NCBI GenBank assembly: GCA_902778115.1 | Contig: CACYWG010000008.1 | Span: 1-64,000, forward strand | DNA length: 64,000 nt | Reading direction: 5' to 3' | From: Oscillospiraceae bacterium | GTDB taxonomy: Bacteria > Bacillota > Clostridia > Oscillospirales > Oscillospiraceae | Part shown: one piece after another, positions 7,947 to 16,167 of the stretch | Layout: every line of letters starts with the position of its first letter | How positions within the stretch are numbered: the stretch's first letter is position 1 | Program-made: the position numbers and the translations under genes | Notes under the pieces: generated by a model | What the model was told of the DNA's origin: nothing | The model's database searches: none | What the model saw: only the letters and a program-made list of their open reading frames with translations

Positions 7947-8681
7947 ATGTTTCAATCAACAAAAGCACTGGTCCTGCGCGAGGTGCGCTACAAGGAGGCA
8001 GACCGGATCCTGACCCTGCTGACCGACACGGACGGCAAGATCACGGCCAAGGCCCGCGGCGCGCTGCGCAAATCGAGCCGCACGGGCGCCGCGACCCAGC
8101 AGCTGACCTGGGCGGAGATGACCCTGTTCGGCAACCGCGGCAAATGGACGGTCAACGAGGCGAGCGTGATCGAGGGCTTCGACGGCCTTCGCACCGATCT
8201 GGAGGCCTTCGCGCTGGGCGCGTATTTTGCCGAGTGCCTGGAGGCGCTCGCTGTCGAGGATCAGCCGGACGCGGAGCTGCTGCAGCTCGGGCTGAACTCG
8301 CTTTACGCGCTCAGTCACCAACTATGCGCGCCGGAGAAAATCAAGGCCGCCTTTGAGCTGCGGCTGATGAGCCTGGCCGGCTACGAGCCGGATCTGACGG
8401 CCTGCGCCGCCTGCGGCAGAGAGCCGGAGCGGCCGCTTCTGAGCCTGCAGGACGGGCGCGTCTATTGCACGGCCTGCCCGCACGGCGGCGATACGCTGCC
8501 GCTCTGTCCGGATTCGCTCGCGGCGATGCGTTATATCCTCTCCGCCCCGGCCAAGAAGCTCTTTTCCTTCTCGATCGAGGGCGAGGCGGCGGACAGGCTA
8601 TCCTGGGCGGCGGAGGCTTTTCTCTTGCGCCAGACCGAGCGAAGGTTTGGGACCTTGGAGTATTATAAACAGGTACGGTAA
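7947..8681 (+). CDS. recO: DNA repair protein RecO
   Basis: 244-residue RecO, which loads RecA with RecR at gaps and breaks. The N-terminal OB fold begins FQSTKALVLREVRYKEADRI, the standard family start. The helical C-terminal part carries a four-cysteine zinc site, CAACGREPE near residue 150 and CTACP near 172. The start codon is fixed by the family N-terminus rather than a ribosome binding site, since none is visible upstream. Confidence 0.92.
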   Translation: MFQSTKALVLREVRYKEADRILTLLTDTDGKITAKARGALRKSSRTGAATQQLTWAEMTLFGNRGKWTVNEASVIEGFDGLRTDLEAFALGAYFAECLEALAVEDQPDAELLQLGLNSLYALSHQLCAPEKIKAAFELRLMSLAGYEPDLTACAACGREPERPLLSLQDGRVYCTACPHGGDTLPLCPDSLAAMRYILSAPAKKLFSFSIEGEAADRLSWAAEAFLLRQTERRFGTLEYYKQVR

Positions 8682-8690
8682 TTGCTGAAA

Positions 8691-8835
8691 GGCCCCCTTG
8701 CCTAAAGGGGGCTGTCACGGACGCGCAGCGTGCCGTGACTGGGGGATTTTATTGACGAAAACGGGAATGATTTTTTGGATGAATATCCCTCCGAACTCGC
8801 TTCGCTCGGCCACCTCCCTTTAGGCAAGGGAGGCC
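8691..8835. repeat. Miniature element with palindromic terminal inverted repeats (copy 1)
   Basis: 145-bp spacer element. The left end (8691-8712) and right end (8813-8835) are each hairpins, CCCCCTTGCCTAAAGGGGG and CCTCCCTTTAGGCAAGGGAGG, and are also inverted copies of one another. An internal hairpin GTCACGG...CCGTGAC begins at 8714. A sister element with the same architecture lies at 34291-34407. Confidence 0.65.
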
Positions 8836-8896
8836 TTCCCAGACCATCTTTTGCAGTTTGCGTCAACCGTTTCCGAAAATGGAAAAAGGAGAGAGC

Positions 8897-9511
8897 ATGA
8901 GCAAAACAGGCAAAAACATCTGGAAAATCGTCAAGATTGTGCTGATCGCGGCACTTGCTGCGGCCGTTTTGTTCATCGGACTGGTTCTCTTCCTCCTGCT
9001 CCGAGGGCTGACGCAGGACCGCGCGACGAATGATCTGGGGGAATATGGGAAAAACCTTGACGCTGTTTACCAGGCGGCGGATTATATGCCAAGCCTCGAC
9101 GACTGCAGTTCCTATACCGCAGCGGCTGTCTCTTTCAGACAGCACGAGAGCATGTTCCCTCATGAAGGTGTGATGCTCCTGCTGCGCTATGACAAGGCCG
9201 GCTTTGAAGAGCAGCTCCGGATCATCGAAGACAAGTACCGGTTTTATGACGGGGAGAATGCGTATCTGCAGGATATCGACGCGTCGGTCAACGGATATAG
9301 CTTCCGGGTGGCCGATCTTGGCTTCCCGGCAAGCTGGTGTGTGCATCAATGCCTGTTGATCGGGCTGAACAGCGATACGAACAGCATCGTGTATGCGTAT
9401 TATTACGACAGCGAAGTGGATTATATCGAAGATCTCGATCAAAACATACGGGAGTATTTCTATTTTCCCAAGGAATGGGAAGGAACGACGAAAAGGACTT
9501 ACCTATTATGA
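8897..9511 (+). CDS. Membrane-anchored protein of unknown function
   Basis: 204 residues, family not recognised. An N-terminal transmembrane helix (about 12-37, IVLIAALAAAVLFIGLVLFL) is followed by an extracytoplasmic domain rich in Asp, Glu and Tyr. RBS AAGGAGAG precedes ATG 8897. The stop codon overlaps the mutS2 start codon (ATGA at 9508-9511), so the two are probably co-translated, although a functional link is not obvious. Confidence 0.7.
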   Translation: MSKTGKNIWKIVKIVLIAALAAAVLFIGLVLFLLLRGLTQDRATNDLGEYGKNLDAVYQAADYMPSLDDCSSYTAAAVSFRQHESMFPHEGVMLLLRYDKAGFEEQLRIIEDKYRFYDGENAYLQDIDASVNGYSFRVADLGFPASWCVHQCLLIGLNSDTNSIVYAYYYDSEVDYIEDLDQNIREYFYFPKEWEGTTKRTYLL

Positions 9512-11886
9512 GTTTTTTTGAAAAATCCTTACAGACGCTCGAATTGCCCGCGGTGCTGGAGATGCTGGCGCGCGAGGCGGTGAGCGAGAGCGCCAAGGAG
9601 CTGGCGCTCGGCCTGACGCCCTCCGGCGACCTGGCCGAGGTTCGCCATCGCCTGGCCGAGACGGGCGCCGCCAAGACGATGATGATCGTGCGCGGCAGCC
9701 CCTCCTTCTCGGGCGTGAAGGACGTGCGCCCCTCGCTCTCGCGCGCGGATCTGGGCGGCTCGCTCAATACCCGGGAGCTGCTGGACATCGCCCGCGTGCT
9801 GCAGGCCGCGCGGCTGGTAAACGCCTACCTCGGCGACAAGCACGAGGACAAGACGCCCATTGACTATCTCTTTTATTCCCTGCACGCCAACAAGTTCCTG
9901 GAGGAGAAGATCAACACCTCCATCATCGGCGACGACGAGATCGCCGACGGCGCGAGCCCGGAGCTGGCGTACATCCGCCGCCAGATGCGCGCGGCCTCCG
10001 CGCGGGCGCGCGACGCGCTGCAGAAGATCCTCTCCTCGCCTTCCTATGCCAAGGCCCTGCAGGAGCCGATCATTACCATGCGCTCCGACCGCTTCGTCGT
10101 GCCCGTCAAGGCCGACCACAAGGGCGCGGTGCCGGGACTCGTGCATGACATCTCCGCCTCCGGCGCGACGCTGTTCATCGAGCCGATGGCGGCTGTGAAG
10201 GCCAACAACGAGCTGCGGGAGCTGGCCGCCAAGGAGCGGCTGGAAATCGAACGCATCCTCGCCGAGCTCTCGGCCGACTGCGCCGAGCACCGCGTGGACA
10301 TCACCTCGGACTATGAGGTGCTGGTGCGGCTCGACCTGATTTTCGCCAAGGCCAAGCTCTCCTACAAGCTCGACTGCGGCGAGGCGAGCCTCGACACCGA
10401 GGGCATCGTCCTGCGCCGCGCGCGGCACCCGCTGCTCGACCAGTCAAAGGCCGTGCCCATCGACCTTGAGCTCGGCGGCGCCTTCGATACGCTGGTCATT
10501 ACCGGCCCGAATACCGGCGGCAAGACTGTTTCGCTCAAGACGATCGGATTGCTTGCCGCGATGAACCAGTGCGGCCTGCACATCCCGGCCGCCGACGGCA
10601 GCGCCCTGCCGGTCTTCAGCCACATCCTCGCCGATATCGGCGACGAGCAGAGCATCGAGCAGAGCCTGTCCACCTTCTCGGCGCACATGACCAACATCGT
10701 GAACATATTATCCGAGTGTGACGAGCGCTCGCTGCTGCTGTTCGACGAGCTCGGCGCCGGCACCGATCCCACCGAGGGCGCGGCGCTGGCCATCGCGATC
10801 ATCGAGTACGCGCGGCAGAAGGGCGCCGTCATCGCCGCGACGACCCACTATGCGGAGCTGAAGGTCTACGCGACCAACGAGCCGGGCGTGCAGAACGCCT
10901 CCTGCGAGTTCGACGTGGAGACCCTGCGCCCGACCTATCGGCTGCTCGTCGGCATCCCCGGCAAATCCAACGCCTTTGCCATCTCCCGCCGCCTCGGGCT
11001 GGGGGAGGACATCATCGACGAGGCAAAGCGGCGCGTGAATACCGAGAGCGCCAGCTTTGAAGCGACGATCGAGAAGCTGGAGCAGACGCGTCTGCTGCTG
11101 GAAAAGGACCGCGACGAGGCGGCCAGAAAGCTGCGCGAGGCGGAGGAAAACGCCAAAAAGTCCGCTTTTATGCGCGCCGAGCTGGAGGTGCGGCTCGAAA
11201 AAGCCGACCAGAAGGCCCGCCGCGAGGCAGAGCGCGTGCTGCAGGAGGCCCGCGCCGCCGCAGAGGAGACCTTTGCCGAGCTCGACGAGATGCGCCGCCG
11301 CTCCAATGAAGAGGAGGACGCGCAGCGCATCAATGAGGCGCGAAGTGAGCTGCGCCGCCGCCTGAACCTCGCCGAGGAGAGCCTGCGTCCCGCCGCGCCC
11401 GCCGCGCCGCAGGAGCAAAAAAAGTCCTCCCGCGAGATCCGCGTCGGCGACCGGGTGGAGATCAAGGCCATGGGCGTCAAGGCCGACGTGACGGCGATCT
11501 CTCCGGATCGTGTGCTCAGCCTGCGCGCCGGCATCATGAACGTCACCGCGCGCGAGGACGAGGTGCTGCTGCTCGAGGGCGAGCAGGCGCCGGACAAAAA
11601 GGCGATCTCGACCAAAAGCAGCCAGCAGCTGCGCATGATCAGCATCGAGCCGCAGGTCGACCTGCGCGGCATGGAGGTCTCGGAGGCGCTGCTCGTCGCC
11701 GAGCGCTATCTCGACAGCGCCGTGATGGCCAAGCTCAGCCAGGTGACGATCATCCACGGCAAGGGCACCGGCGCGCTGCGCAACGCCGTGCAGCAGATGC
11801 TGCGGCGGAACAAGTCGGTCAAATCCTTCCGCCTGGGCCGCTACGGCGAGGGCGAGACCGGCGTGACCGTGGTCGAACTGAAATAA
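9508..11886 (+). CDS. mutS2: Endonuclease MutS2
   Basis: 792-residue MutS2, close to the usual 785. The MutS-type core and clamp come first, the ATPase has Walker A GPNTGGKT near residue 335 and DELGAGTDPTEG near 415, a long charged coiled coil follows at about 510-640, and a C-terminal Smr nuclease domain starts at VDLRGMEVSEA and contains IIHGKGTGALR. In Gram-positive bacteria MutS2 acts on branched DNA and on collided ribosomes rather than in mismatch repair. ATG 9508 is the family N-terminus (MSFFEKSLQTLELPAVLEML). It overlaps the preceding small membrane protein by 4 bp. Confidence 0.95.
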   Translation: MSFFEKSLQTLELPAVLEMLAREAVSESAKELALGLTPSGDLAEVRHRLAETGAAKTMMIVRGSPSFSGVKDVRPSLSRADLGGSLNTRELLDIARVLQAARLVNAYLGDKHEDKTPIDYLFYSLHANKFLEEKINTSIIGDDEIADGASPELAYIRRQMRAASARARDALQKILSSPSYAKALQEPIITMRSDRFVVPVKADHKGAVPGLVHDISASGATLFIEPMAAVKANNELRELAAKERLEIERILAELSADCAEHRVDITSDYEVLVRLDLIFAKAKLSYKLDCGEASLDTEGIVLRRARHPLLDQSKAVPIDLELGGAFDTLVITGPNTGGKTVSLKTIGLLAAMNQCGLHIPAADGSALPVFSHILADIGDEQSIEQSLSTFSAHMTNIVNILSECDERSLLLFDELGAGTDPTEGAALAIAIIEYARQKGAVIAATTHYAELKVYATNEPGVQNASCEFDVETLRPTYRLLVGIPGKSNAFAISRRLGLGEDIIDEAKRRVNTESASFEATIEKLEQTRLLLEKDRDEAARKLREAEENAKKSAFMRAELEVRLEKADQKARREAERVLQEARAAAEETFAELDEMRRRSNEEEDAQRINEARSELRRRLNLAEESLRPAAPAAPQEQKKSSREIRVGDRVEIKAMGVKADVTAISPDRVLSLRAGIMNVTAREDEVLLLEGEQAPDKKAISTKSSQQLRMISIEPQVDLRGMEVSEALLVAERYLDSAVMAKLSQVTIIHGKGTGALRNAVQQMLRRNKSVKSFRLGRYGEGETGVTVVELK

Positions 11887-11942
11887 AAAGTCAGCCGCCA
11901 ACTGGCAAATCATGTGAAAAACAACGAAACGGTCGAAATCAG

Positions 11943-11971
11943 TTGACGATTGGGCGATTCTTTGATAAATT
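11943..11971 (+). promoter_or_regulatory. Promoter of ptsH
   Basis: TTGACG at 11943 and TAAATT at 11966 are separated by 17 bp. An overlapping TATATA at 11971 is an alternative -10 with long spacing. The region is AT-rich in contrast to the flanking genes. Confidence 0.5.
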
Positions 11972-12020
11972 ATATAAGCGCAGACTGCATATCTCAGTAT
12001 AGAAGTGAGGAGTGGCGAGC

Positions 12021-12284
12021 ATGATATCTAAAGAGGTAGTCATCAACAATCAGGTAGGTCTTCACGCCAGACCCGCGACCTTCTTCATCCAGAAGGCCAA
12101 CGAGTTCAAGAGCAGCATTTGGGTCGAGAAGGAAGATCGCCGCGTCAATGCCAAGAGCCTGCTGGGCGTTCTGTCCCTGGGCATCGTGAAGGGCACGGCT
12201 GTCACCATCATTGCCGACGGCGCGGACGAGGAAGAGGCCATCAAGACCCTGAGCGATCTGATTGATTCCGATTTCTCCGAGTAA
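12021..12284 (+). CDS. ptsH: Phosphocarrier protein HPr
   Basis: 87-residue HPr. With the start at ATG 12021 (RBS AGGAG at 12008), His15 sits in GLHARPATFF and Ser46 in VNAKSLLGVLSLG. His15 is the PTS phosphorylation site and Ser46 is the site used by HPr kinase for carbon catabolite control. Both are present, so this is HPr rather than Crh, which lacks His15. It is a single gene with its own promoter and terminator; no enzyme I or sugar permease gene is nearby. Confidence 0.93.
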   Translation: MISKEVVINNQVGLHARPATFFIQKANEFKSSIWVEKEDRRVNAKSLLGVLSLGIVKGTAVTIIADGADEEEAIKTLSDLIDSDFSE

Positions 12285-12305
12285 TCCCATATAGGTTACG
12301 AATGA

Positions 12306-12332
12306 GGGGCGTGTATTGAAGATACACGCCCC
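12306..12332 (+). terminator. Terminator of ptsH
   Basis: GGGGCGTGTAT pairs with ATACACGCCCC across TGAAG, followed by TTAGGTTAT. A near-copy of the stem (GGGGCGTGTA with TACACGCCCC, 12525-12547) followed by TGTTTT lies just upstream of uvrC. Confidence 0.6.
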
Positions 12333-12377
12333 TTAGGTTATCCCCAAAAGCTGCTGTATCCGTTGAAAGAATCAGCT

Positions 12378-12525
12378 GGGGGAGCGCGAGGGGGCGACGC
12401 CCGCCTCGCAGTTCAATCAACCGCCGTCTGAAACAGACTGCCTGCGGCAGGCGGTTTCAGGTAATCGCATTTTGCGAAACAAAATGCGCGGCGGCCTTGC
12501 TTGTCAAATGTATTTGACAAGCAAG
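12378..12525. repeat. Branched structured intergenic repeat (copy 1)
   Basis: Shares with 37795-37955 the opening GGGGGAGCGCGAGGGGGC, a hairpin GCGAGG...CCTCGC, and a multibranch closed by CCGCCG (12421-12426) and CGGCGG (12489-12494). The branch holds two hairpins, CTGAAAC/GTTTCAG and GCATTTTG/CAAAATGC. A final hairpin, CTTGCTTGTCAAAT/ATTTGACAAGCAAG, ends the element. It lies 46 bp upstream of uvrC. The second copy keeps the pairing with different bases. Confidence 0.7.
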
Positions 12526-12554
12526 GGGCGTGTAGCATACACGCCCCTGTTTTC
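12525..12554 (+). terminator. Hairpin upstream of uvrC
   Basis: GGGGCGTGTA pairs with TACACGCCCC across GCA and is followed by TGTTTT. It resembles an intrinsic terminator and repeats the stem of the ptsH terminator. Confidence 0.5.
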
Positions 12555-12571
12555 ACATGAAGGAGACCTTT

Positions 12572-14428
12572 ATGCTCGAATCGCTGAGCGACAAGGCCAA
12601 CCGGCTGCCGCTGCTGCCGGGCGTGTACATCATGCTCGACGCGCACGGCGAGGTCATCTATGTCGGCAAGGCCAAAAAACTGAAAAACCGCGTCAGCAGC
12701 TACTTCCACGGCGAGCACCTGCCCAAGGTGGCCGCCATGGTGGAGAAGGTGGCGGACTTCAACGTCATCGTCGCCGGAAGCGAATTTGAGGCGCTGGTGC
12801 TGGAAAATTCGCTCATCAAGCGCCACAAGCCGCACTACAACATCCTGCTCAAGGACGACAAGGGCTATCCCTTCATCCGCCTGGACATGCGGGAGGAATA
12901 CCCGCGGATGAGCGTCGTCAGCCGCGCGGGGAAGGACGGAGCACGCTATTACGGGCCCTTCGGCGGCCGCAGCCAGAGCTTCGGCATCATCGGCGCCATC
13001 AGCAAGGCCCTGCTGCTGCCCGACTGCAGCCGCAAGTTTCCCCGCGATATCGGCAGGGAGCGGCCCTGCCTCAACTACCACATGGGCAGCTGCGCCGGCT
13101 GGTGCCTCGCGGACAGCTCCGCCGAGGACTACCGCCGCGGCATGCGTCAGGCGGCGCTGATCCTCGAGGGAAAGAGCGCTGAGCTGATCGATGATCTGAA
13201 AAAGCAGATGGAGCAGGCGGCGGAGGAGCTGCGCTTCGAGCGCGCCGCCGAGCTGCGCGACCGCCTGCGGGCCATCGAGGGGCTGTCCAACCGCCAGCGC
13301 GTCATTGCCACCGCCTTTGCCGACACCGACGCCGTCGGCTTTTGCCGCGGCGCGAAAAGCTGCTTTACCGTGCTGCACTTCGTCGACGGCAACCTCGTCG
13401 GCAAGGACGTCGAGATGATGGACGAGCCGCTCGAGGAGGACAGCGAGGCGGTGTCCGGACTCGTGCGGCAGTATTTCACCGCACACCGCGGCGGCTGGCC
13501 GAAGACGATCCTGCTGCCCTGCGAGATCGAGGACCGCGAGGATCTGGAGGAGCTGCTGAGCGAGACGGCCGGACGGCGCATTTACATCGAAACGCCGAAG
13601 CGCGGCGAGCGGATGCGCCTGATCGAGAGCGCGGCGCTCAACGCCCGCGAGGAGATCCAGCGGCGCACCACCGCCGCCCAGCGCCGCTCCAAGACCCTCG
13701 AGTGGCTGCAGAAGGCGCTGGAGCTCGAGCGCTTCCCGGAGCGGATCGAGGCCTTCGATATCTCCAACCTCGGCGACACCGGCATCGTGGCCGGCATGAC
13801 CGTGCACGTGGACGGCAAGCCGAAGAAAAAGGACTACCGGCGCTTTCGCATCCGCGATCTTGCACAGCAGGACGACTATGCGAGCATGTACCAGGCCGTC
13901 TCCCGCCGCTTTCAGCACTATCTGGACGGGGACGAGAAGTTTTCTCCGCTGCCGGACCTGCTGCTCATCGACGGCGGCGACCGGCACGCGGAAAAGGCCG
14001 TGGAGGCGCTGCGCGACCTGGGTCTGAGCCTGCCGGTGTTCGGCATGGTCAAGGACGACCGCCACCGCACCCGCGCGCTCATCACGCCCGAGGGGCGGGA
14101 GATCGGCATCCAGGGCAACCAGGCCGTCTTCGCCCTGATCGGCAATATCCAGGAGGAGACGCACCGCTATTCCATCGAATACCAGCGCTCCCTGCGGCAG
14201 GAGGCCTACGGCTCCAGCCTCGACAAGATCCCGGGCGTCGGCGCCAAGCGCCGAGACGAGCTGATCCGCGCTTTCAAATCCGTGCGCGCGATCCGGGAGG
14301 CGAGTGTGGAGCAGCTGCGCCTGGTGGTGCCGAAAAACACCGCGCAGGCGATCTATGACTATTACCACCAGGAGGGAGGCGAGGCGCCGTGCGAGTCATC
14401 ACCGGAAGCGCCCGCGGACGCAGACTGA
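12572..14428 (+). CDS. uvrC: Excinuclease ABC subunit C
   Basis: 618-residue UvrC, which makes the dual incisions in nucleotide excision repair. The GIY-YIG domain is at the N-terminus (LPGVYIMLDAHGEVIYVGKA), a UVR motif for UvrB binding is near residue 205 (LKKQMEQAAEELRFERAAEL), the RNase H-like endonuclease domain begins near ERIEAFDISNLG, and a helix-hairpin-helix tail with IPGVGAKRRDELI follows. ATG 12572 is chosen over 12557 because AAGGAG lies between them at the right distance. It overlaps rsmD by 40 bp. Confidence 0.95.
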   Translation: MLESLSDKANRLPLLPGVYIMLDAHGEVIYVGKAKKLKNRVSSYFHGEHLPKVAAMVEKVADFNVIVAGSEFEALVLENSLIKRHKPHYNILLKDDKGYPFIRLDMREEYPRMSVVSRAGKDGARYYGPFGGRSQSFGIIGAISKALLLPDCSRKFPRDIGRERPCLNYHMGSCAGWCLADSSAEDYRRGMRQAALILEGKSAELIDDLKKQMEQAAEELRFERAAELRDRLRAIEGLSNRQRVIATAFADTDAVGFCRGAKSCFTVLHFVDGNLVGKDVEMMDEPLEEDSEAVSGLVRQYFTAHRGGWPKTILLPCEIEDREDLEELLSETAGRRIYIETPKRGERMRLIESAALNAREEIQRRTTAAQRRSKTLEWLQKALELERFPERIEAFDISNLGDTGIVAGMTVHVDGKPKKKDYRRFRIRDLAQQDDYASMYQAVSRRFQHYLDGDEKFSPLPDLLLIDGGDRHAEKAVEALRDLGLSLPVFGMVKDDRHRTRALITPEGREIGIQGNQAVFALIGNIQEETHRYSIEYQRSLRQEAYGSSLDKIPGVGAKRRDELIRAFKSVRAIREASVEQLRLVVPKNTAQAIYDYYHQEGGEAPCESSPEAPADAD

Positions 14429-14934
14429 AAACGCCCGAGACCTACGATATCCGCCCGACCACCGATAACGTCAAGGAAGCGGTGTTCAATATCATCCAGT
14501 TCGACGTGGAGGGCCGCCGGGTGCTCGATCTCTTTGCCGGCACCGGGCAGCTCGGCATCGAGGCGCTCAGCCGCGGCGCCGCGGAGGCGGTGTTCGTCGA
14601 CCGCGACCGCGAGGCCGTGAAAATCGTCAAAGAAAACCTGAAAGCCTGCTCCCTGCAGGCCGTTGTGCGGCAGGAGGACGCGCTGAGCGCTCTGCGCCGC
14701 GAGGAGAAATTCGACCTCATCTTCGTCGATCCGCCCTATGACGCCGGGCTCTACGGCCCGGTGCTGGAAACGATCAAATCAGTTGACAAGCTGACGGATG
14801 GTGGTATAATAATCTGCGAAGCGCGCAGCACCGAGCCGCTTCCCGACCTCGCCGCGCCCTACGGCAAGCGGAAGGAATACCGCTACGGCAAGGTCAAAAT
14901 CGCTGTCTATTCGAAGGAGAGCGCGAGCCGATGA
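14389..14934 (+). CDS. rsmD: 16S rRNA (guanine(966)-N(2))-methyltransferase RsmD
   Basis: 181-residue Rossmann methyltransferase. It starts with GTG 14389 inside the end of uvrC, giving MRVITGSARGRRLKTP, the usual family start. SAM motif LDLFAGTGQLGIEALSRGA is near residue 47 and the catalytic motif FVDPPYD near 113 marks an N6-adenine/N2-guanine type enzyme. It overlaps coaD by an ATGA, so uvrC-rsmD-coaD are translationally linked. Confidence 0.93.
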   Translation: MRVITGSARGRRLKTPETYDIRPTTDNVKEAVFNIIQFDVEGRRVLDLFAGTGQLGIEALSRGAAEAVFVDRDREAVKIVKENLKACSLQAVVRQEDALSALRREEKFDLIFVDPPYDAGLYGPVLETIKSVDKLTDGGIIICEARSTEPLPDLAAPYGKRKEYRYGKVKIAVYSKESASR

Positions 14935-15422
14935 GTATCGCCATTTGCCCCGGCAGCTTTGACCCGATCACGCTGGGCCACCTGAATATCGTCCGCCGCA
15001 CCTCGCGCATTTTCGACCAGGTCATTGTGCTGATCGCCGTCAATGCCGGCAAAACCAAACCGATGTTCACCATCGAGGAGCGCGTCGACATGGTGCGCCG
15101 CGCCTGCGAGCGCTATCCGAACGTCATCGTCGACAGCTCGGACATTCTGCTGGCCGAGTATGCCAAGCGCTACGAGAACCCCGTGCTGGTCAAGGGCCTG
15201 CGCGCCGCCTCGGACTTTGAGTATGAGTTCCAGATGGACCTGGTCAACAAGCACATCAACCCGAAGCTGGAGACCATGTACCTCACCGCCAGCGGGAAAT
15301 ATACCTTCCTCAGCTCCTCGGTCGTCCGGGAAATGGCGGCCTACGGCGCCGACCTCACCGGCCTGGTGCCCATCGAGCTGAAGGCGGAGATCGAAGAGAA
15401 AGCCAAGACCTGGCGGAAATAA
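14931..15422 (+). CDS. coaD: Phosphopantetheine adenylyltransferase
   Basis: 163-residue CoaD, which makes dephospho-CoA from ATP and 4'-phosphopantetheine. The nucleotidyltransferase motif GSFDPITLGHLNI is at residues 8-20 with the HxGH-type TLGH, and the C-terminal YTFLSSSVVREMA carries the second ATP-binding signature (ISST-like). It starts within the rsmD stop codon. The rsmD-coaD pairing is conserved in Firmicutes. Confidence 0.95.
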   Translation: MSIAICPGSFDPITLGHLNIVRRTSRIFDQVIVLIAVNAGKTKPMFTIEERVDMVRRACERYPNVIVDSSDILLAEYAKRYENPVLVKGLRAASDFEYEFQMDLVNKHINPKLETMYLTASGKYTFLSSSVVREMAAYGADLTGLVPIELKAEIEEKAKTWRK

Positions 15423-15476
15423 AAACAGGAAACAGCTTTCCGATTCCTCAGCGAAAGATCAACAGGAGGCAGAACC

Positions 15477-15950
15477 ATGGAAAACAACAATGACATCATT
15501 GAACTGCTCGACATCCTCTACGGCATGATCACCGAGGCCTGGGGCGTGCCCCTCGGCAACGACAAGTGCATCATCGAGCGTGACAAGGCCGTTGAGATCA
15601 TCAACGATATCAAGGCCAATCTGCCGACGGAGCTGGCCGAGGCCAAGCGCCTTGTCGCCGCAAGGGACGAGTTCATCGGCAACGCCAAGCGCGAGGCCGA
15701 GGCTCTGCGCAAGAGCGCCGAGGAGAAGGCCCGCCTGATGGTGGAGGAGCAGGAGATCGTCCGTGCCGCCCGCGCCCAGAGCGCGGAAATGATCGCTTCC
15801 GCCGAGGCCAAATCCCGGGAACTCCGCCGCGTCGCCAGCGACTATGTGGACCAGATGATGAGCCAGGCCGAACAGAGCATGTCGGACGCGCTGAGCGCCA
15901 TCCGCAGCTCCCACAGCGCCTTCAGCAAGGCCGGCGGCAAAAAAGAATAA
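15477..15950 (+). CDS. Coiled-coil protein, ATP-synthase-stalk-like
   Basis: 157-residue, highly charged, mostly helical protein without membrane segment. Residues about 50-130 read as a continuous coiled coil (EAKRLVAARDEFIGNAKREA onward) that would score as ATPase subunit B/H-like by composition. A protein of this type follows coaD in many Clostridia but its role is not established. RBS AGGAGG lies just upstream of ATG 15477. It is probably the last gene of the uvrC-rsmD-coaD transcript, as a strong terminator follows. Confidence 0.75.
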   Translation: MENNNDIIELLDILYGMITEAWGVPLGNDKCIIERDKAVEIINDIKANLPTELAEAKRLVAARDEFIGNAKREAEALRKSAEEKARLMVEEQEIVRAARAQSAEMIASAEAKSRELRRVASDYVDQMMSQAEQSMSDALSAIRSSHSAFSKAGGKKE

Positions 15951-15966
15951 GCCGCGCCGTTCGATT

Positions 15967-16014
15967 GCAGCCCCCGGCAGACCAGTTTTTGTGTCTGCCG
16001 GGGGCTGCTTTTTC
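15967..16014 (+). terminator. Strong intrinsic terminator
   Basis: A perfect 16-bp stem, GCAGCCCCCGGCAGAC with its complement, encloses a 10-nt loop and is followed by TTTTTC. It separates the coaD transcript from the division cluster. Confidence 0.92.
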
Positions 16015-16073
16015 TATATCTTGTGGCGGGGAAAAGTGAGAAAATAAGACATAAAAATGACAAAAAGTTTCAC

Positions 16074-16102
16074 TTGCTTTTTGCCTGCCCGGCCCCTATA
16101 AT
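16074..16102 (+). promoter_or_regulatory. Promoter of the mraZ division/cell wall cluster
   Basis: TTGCTT (16074-16079), a 17-bp spacer and a consensus TATAAT (16097-16102). It lies directly after the terminator and 65 bp before mraZ. Confidence 0.8.
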
Positions 16103-16113
16103 TGAACTGCAAG

Positions 16114-16138
16114 TGGGTAAATGTGGAGCAAAATGGGG
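16114..16138 (+). promoter_or_regulatory. MraZ operator (three TGGxx repeats)
   Basis: TGGGT at 16114, TGGAG at 16124 and TGGGG at 16134 are spaced exactly 10 bp apart, immediately downstream of the -10. MraZ is known to bind arrays of TGGGN repeats spaced about one helical turn apart in front of its own gene, so autorepression is likely. Confidence 0.8.
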
Positions 16139-16167
16139 CACAAAGAGCGACGAATGGAGGGGCGGAC

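Noticed and set aside
12021-12284. Crh instead of HPr
   Set aside because: His15 is present; Crh proteins lack it.
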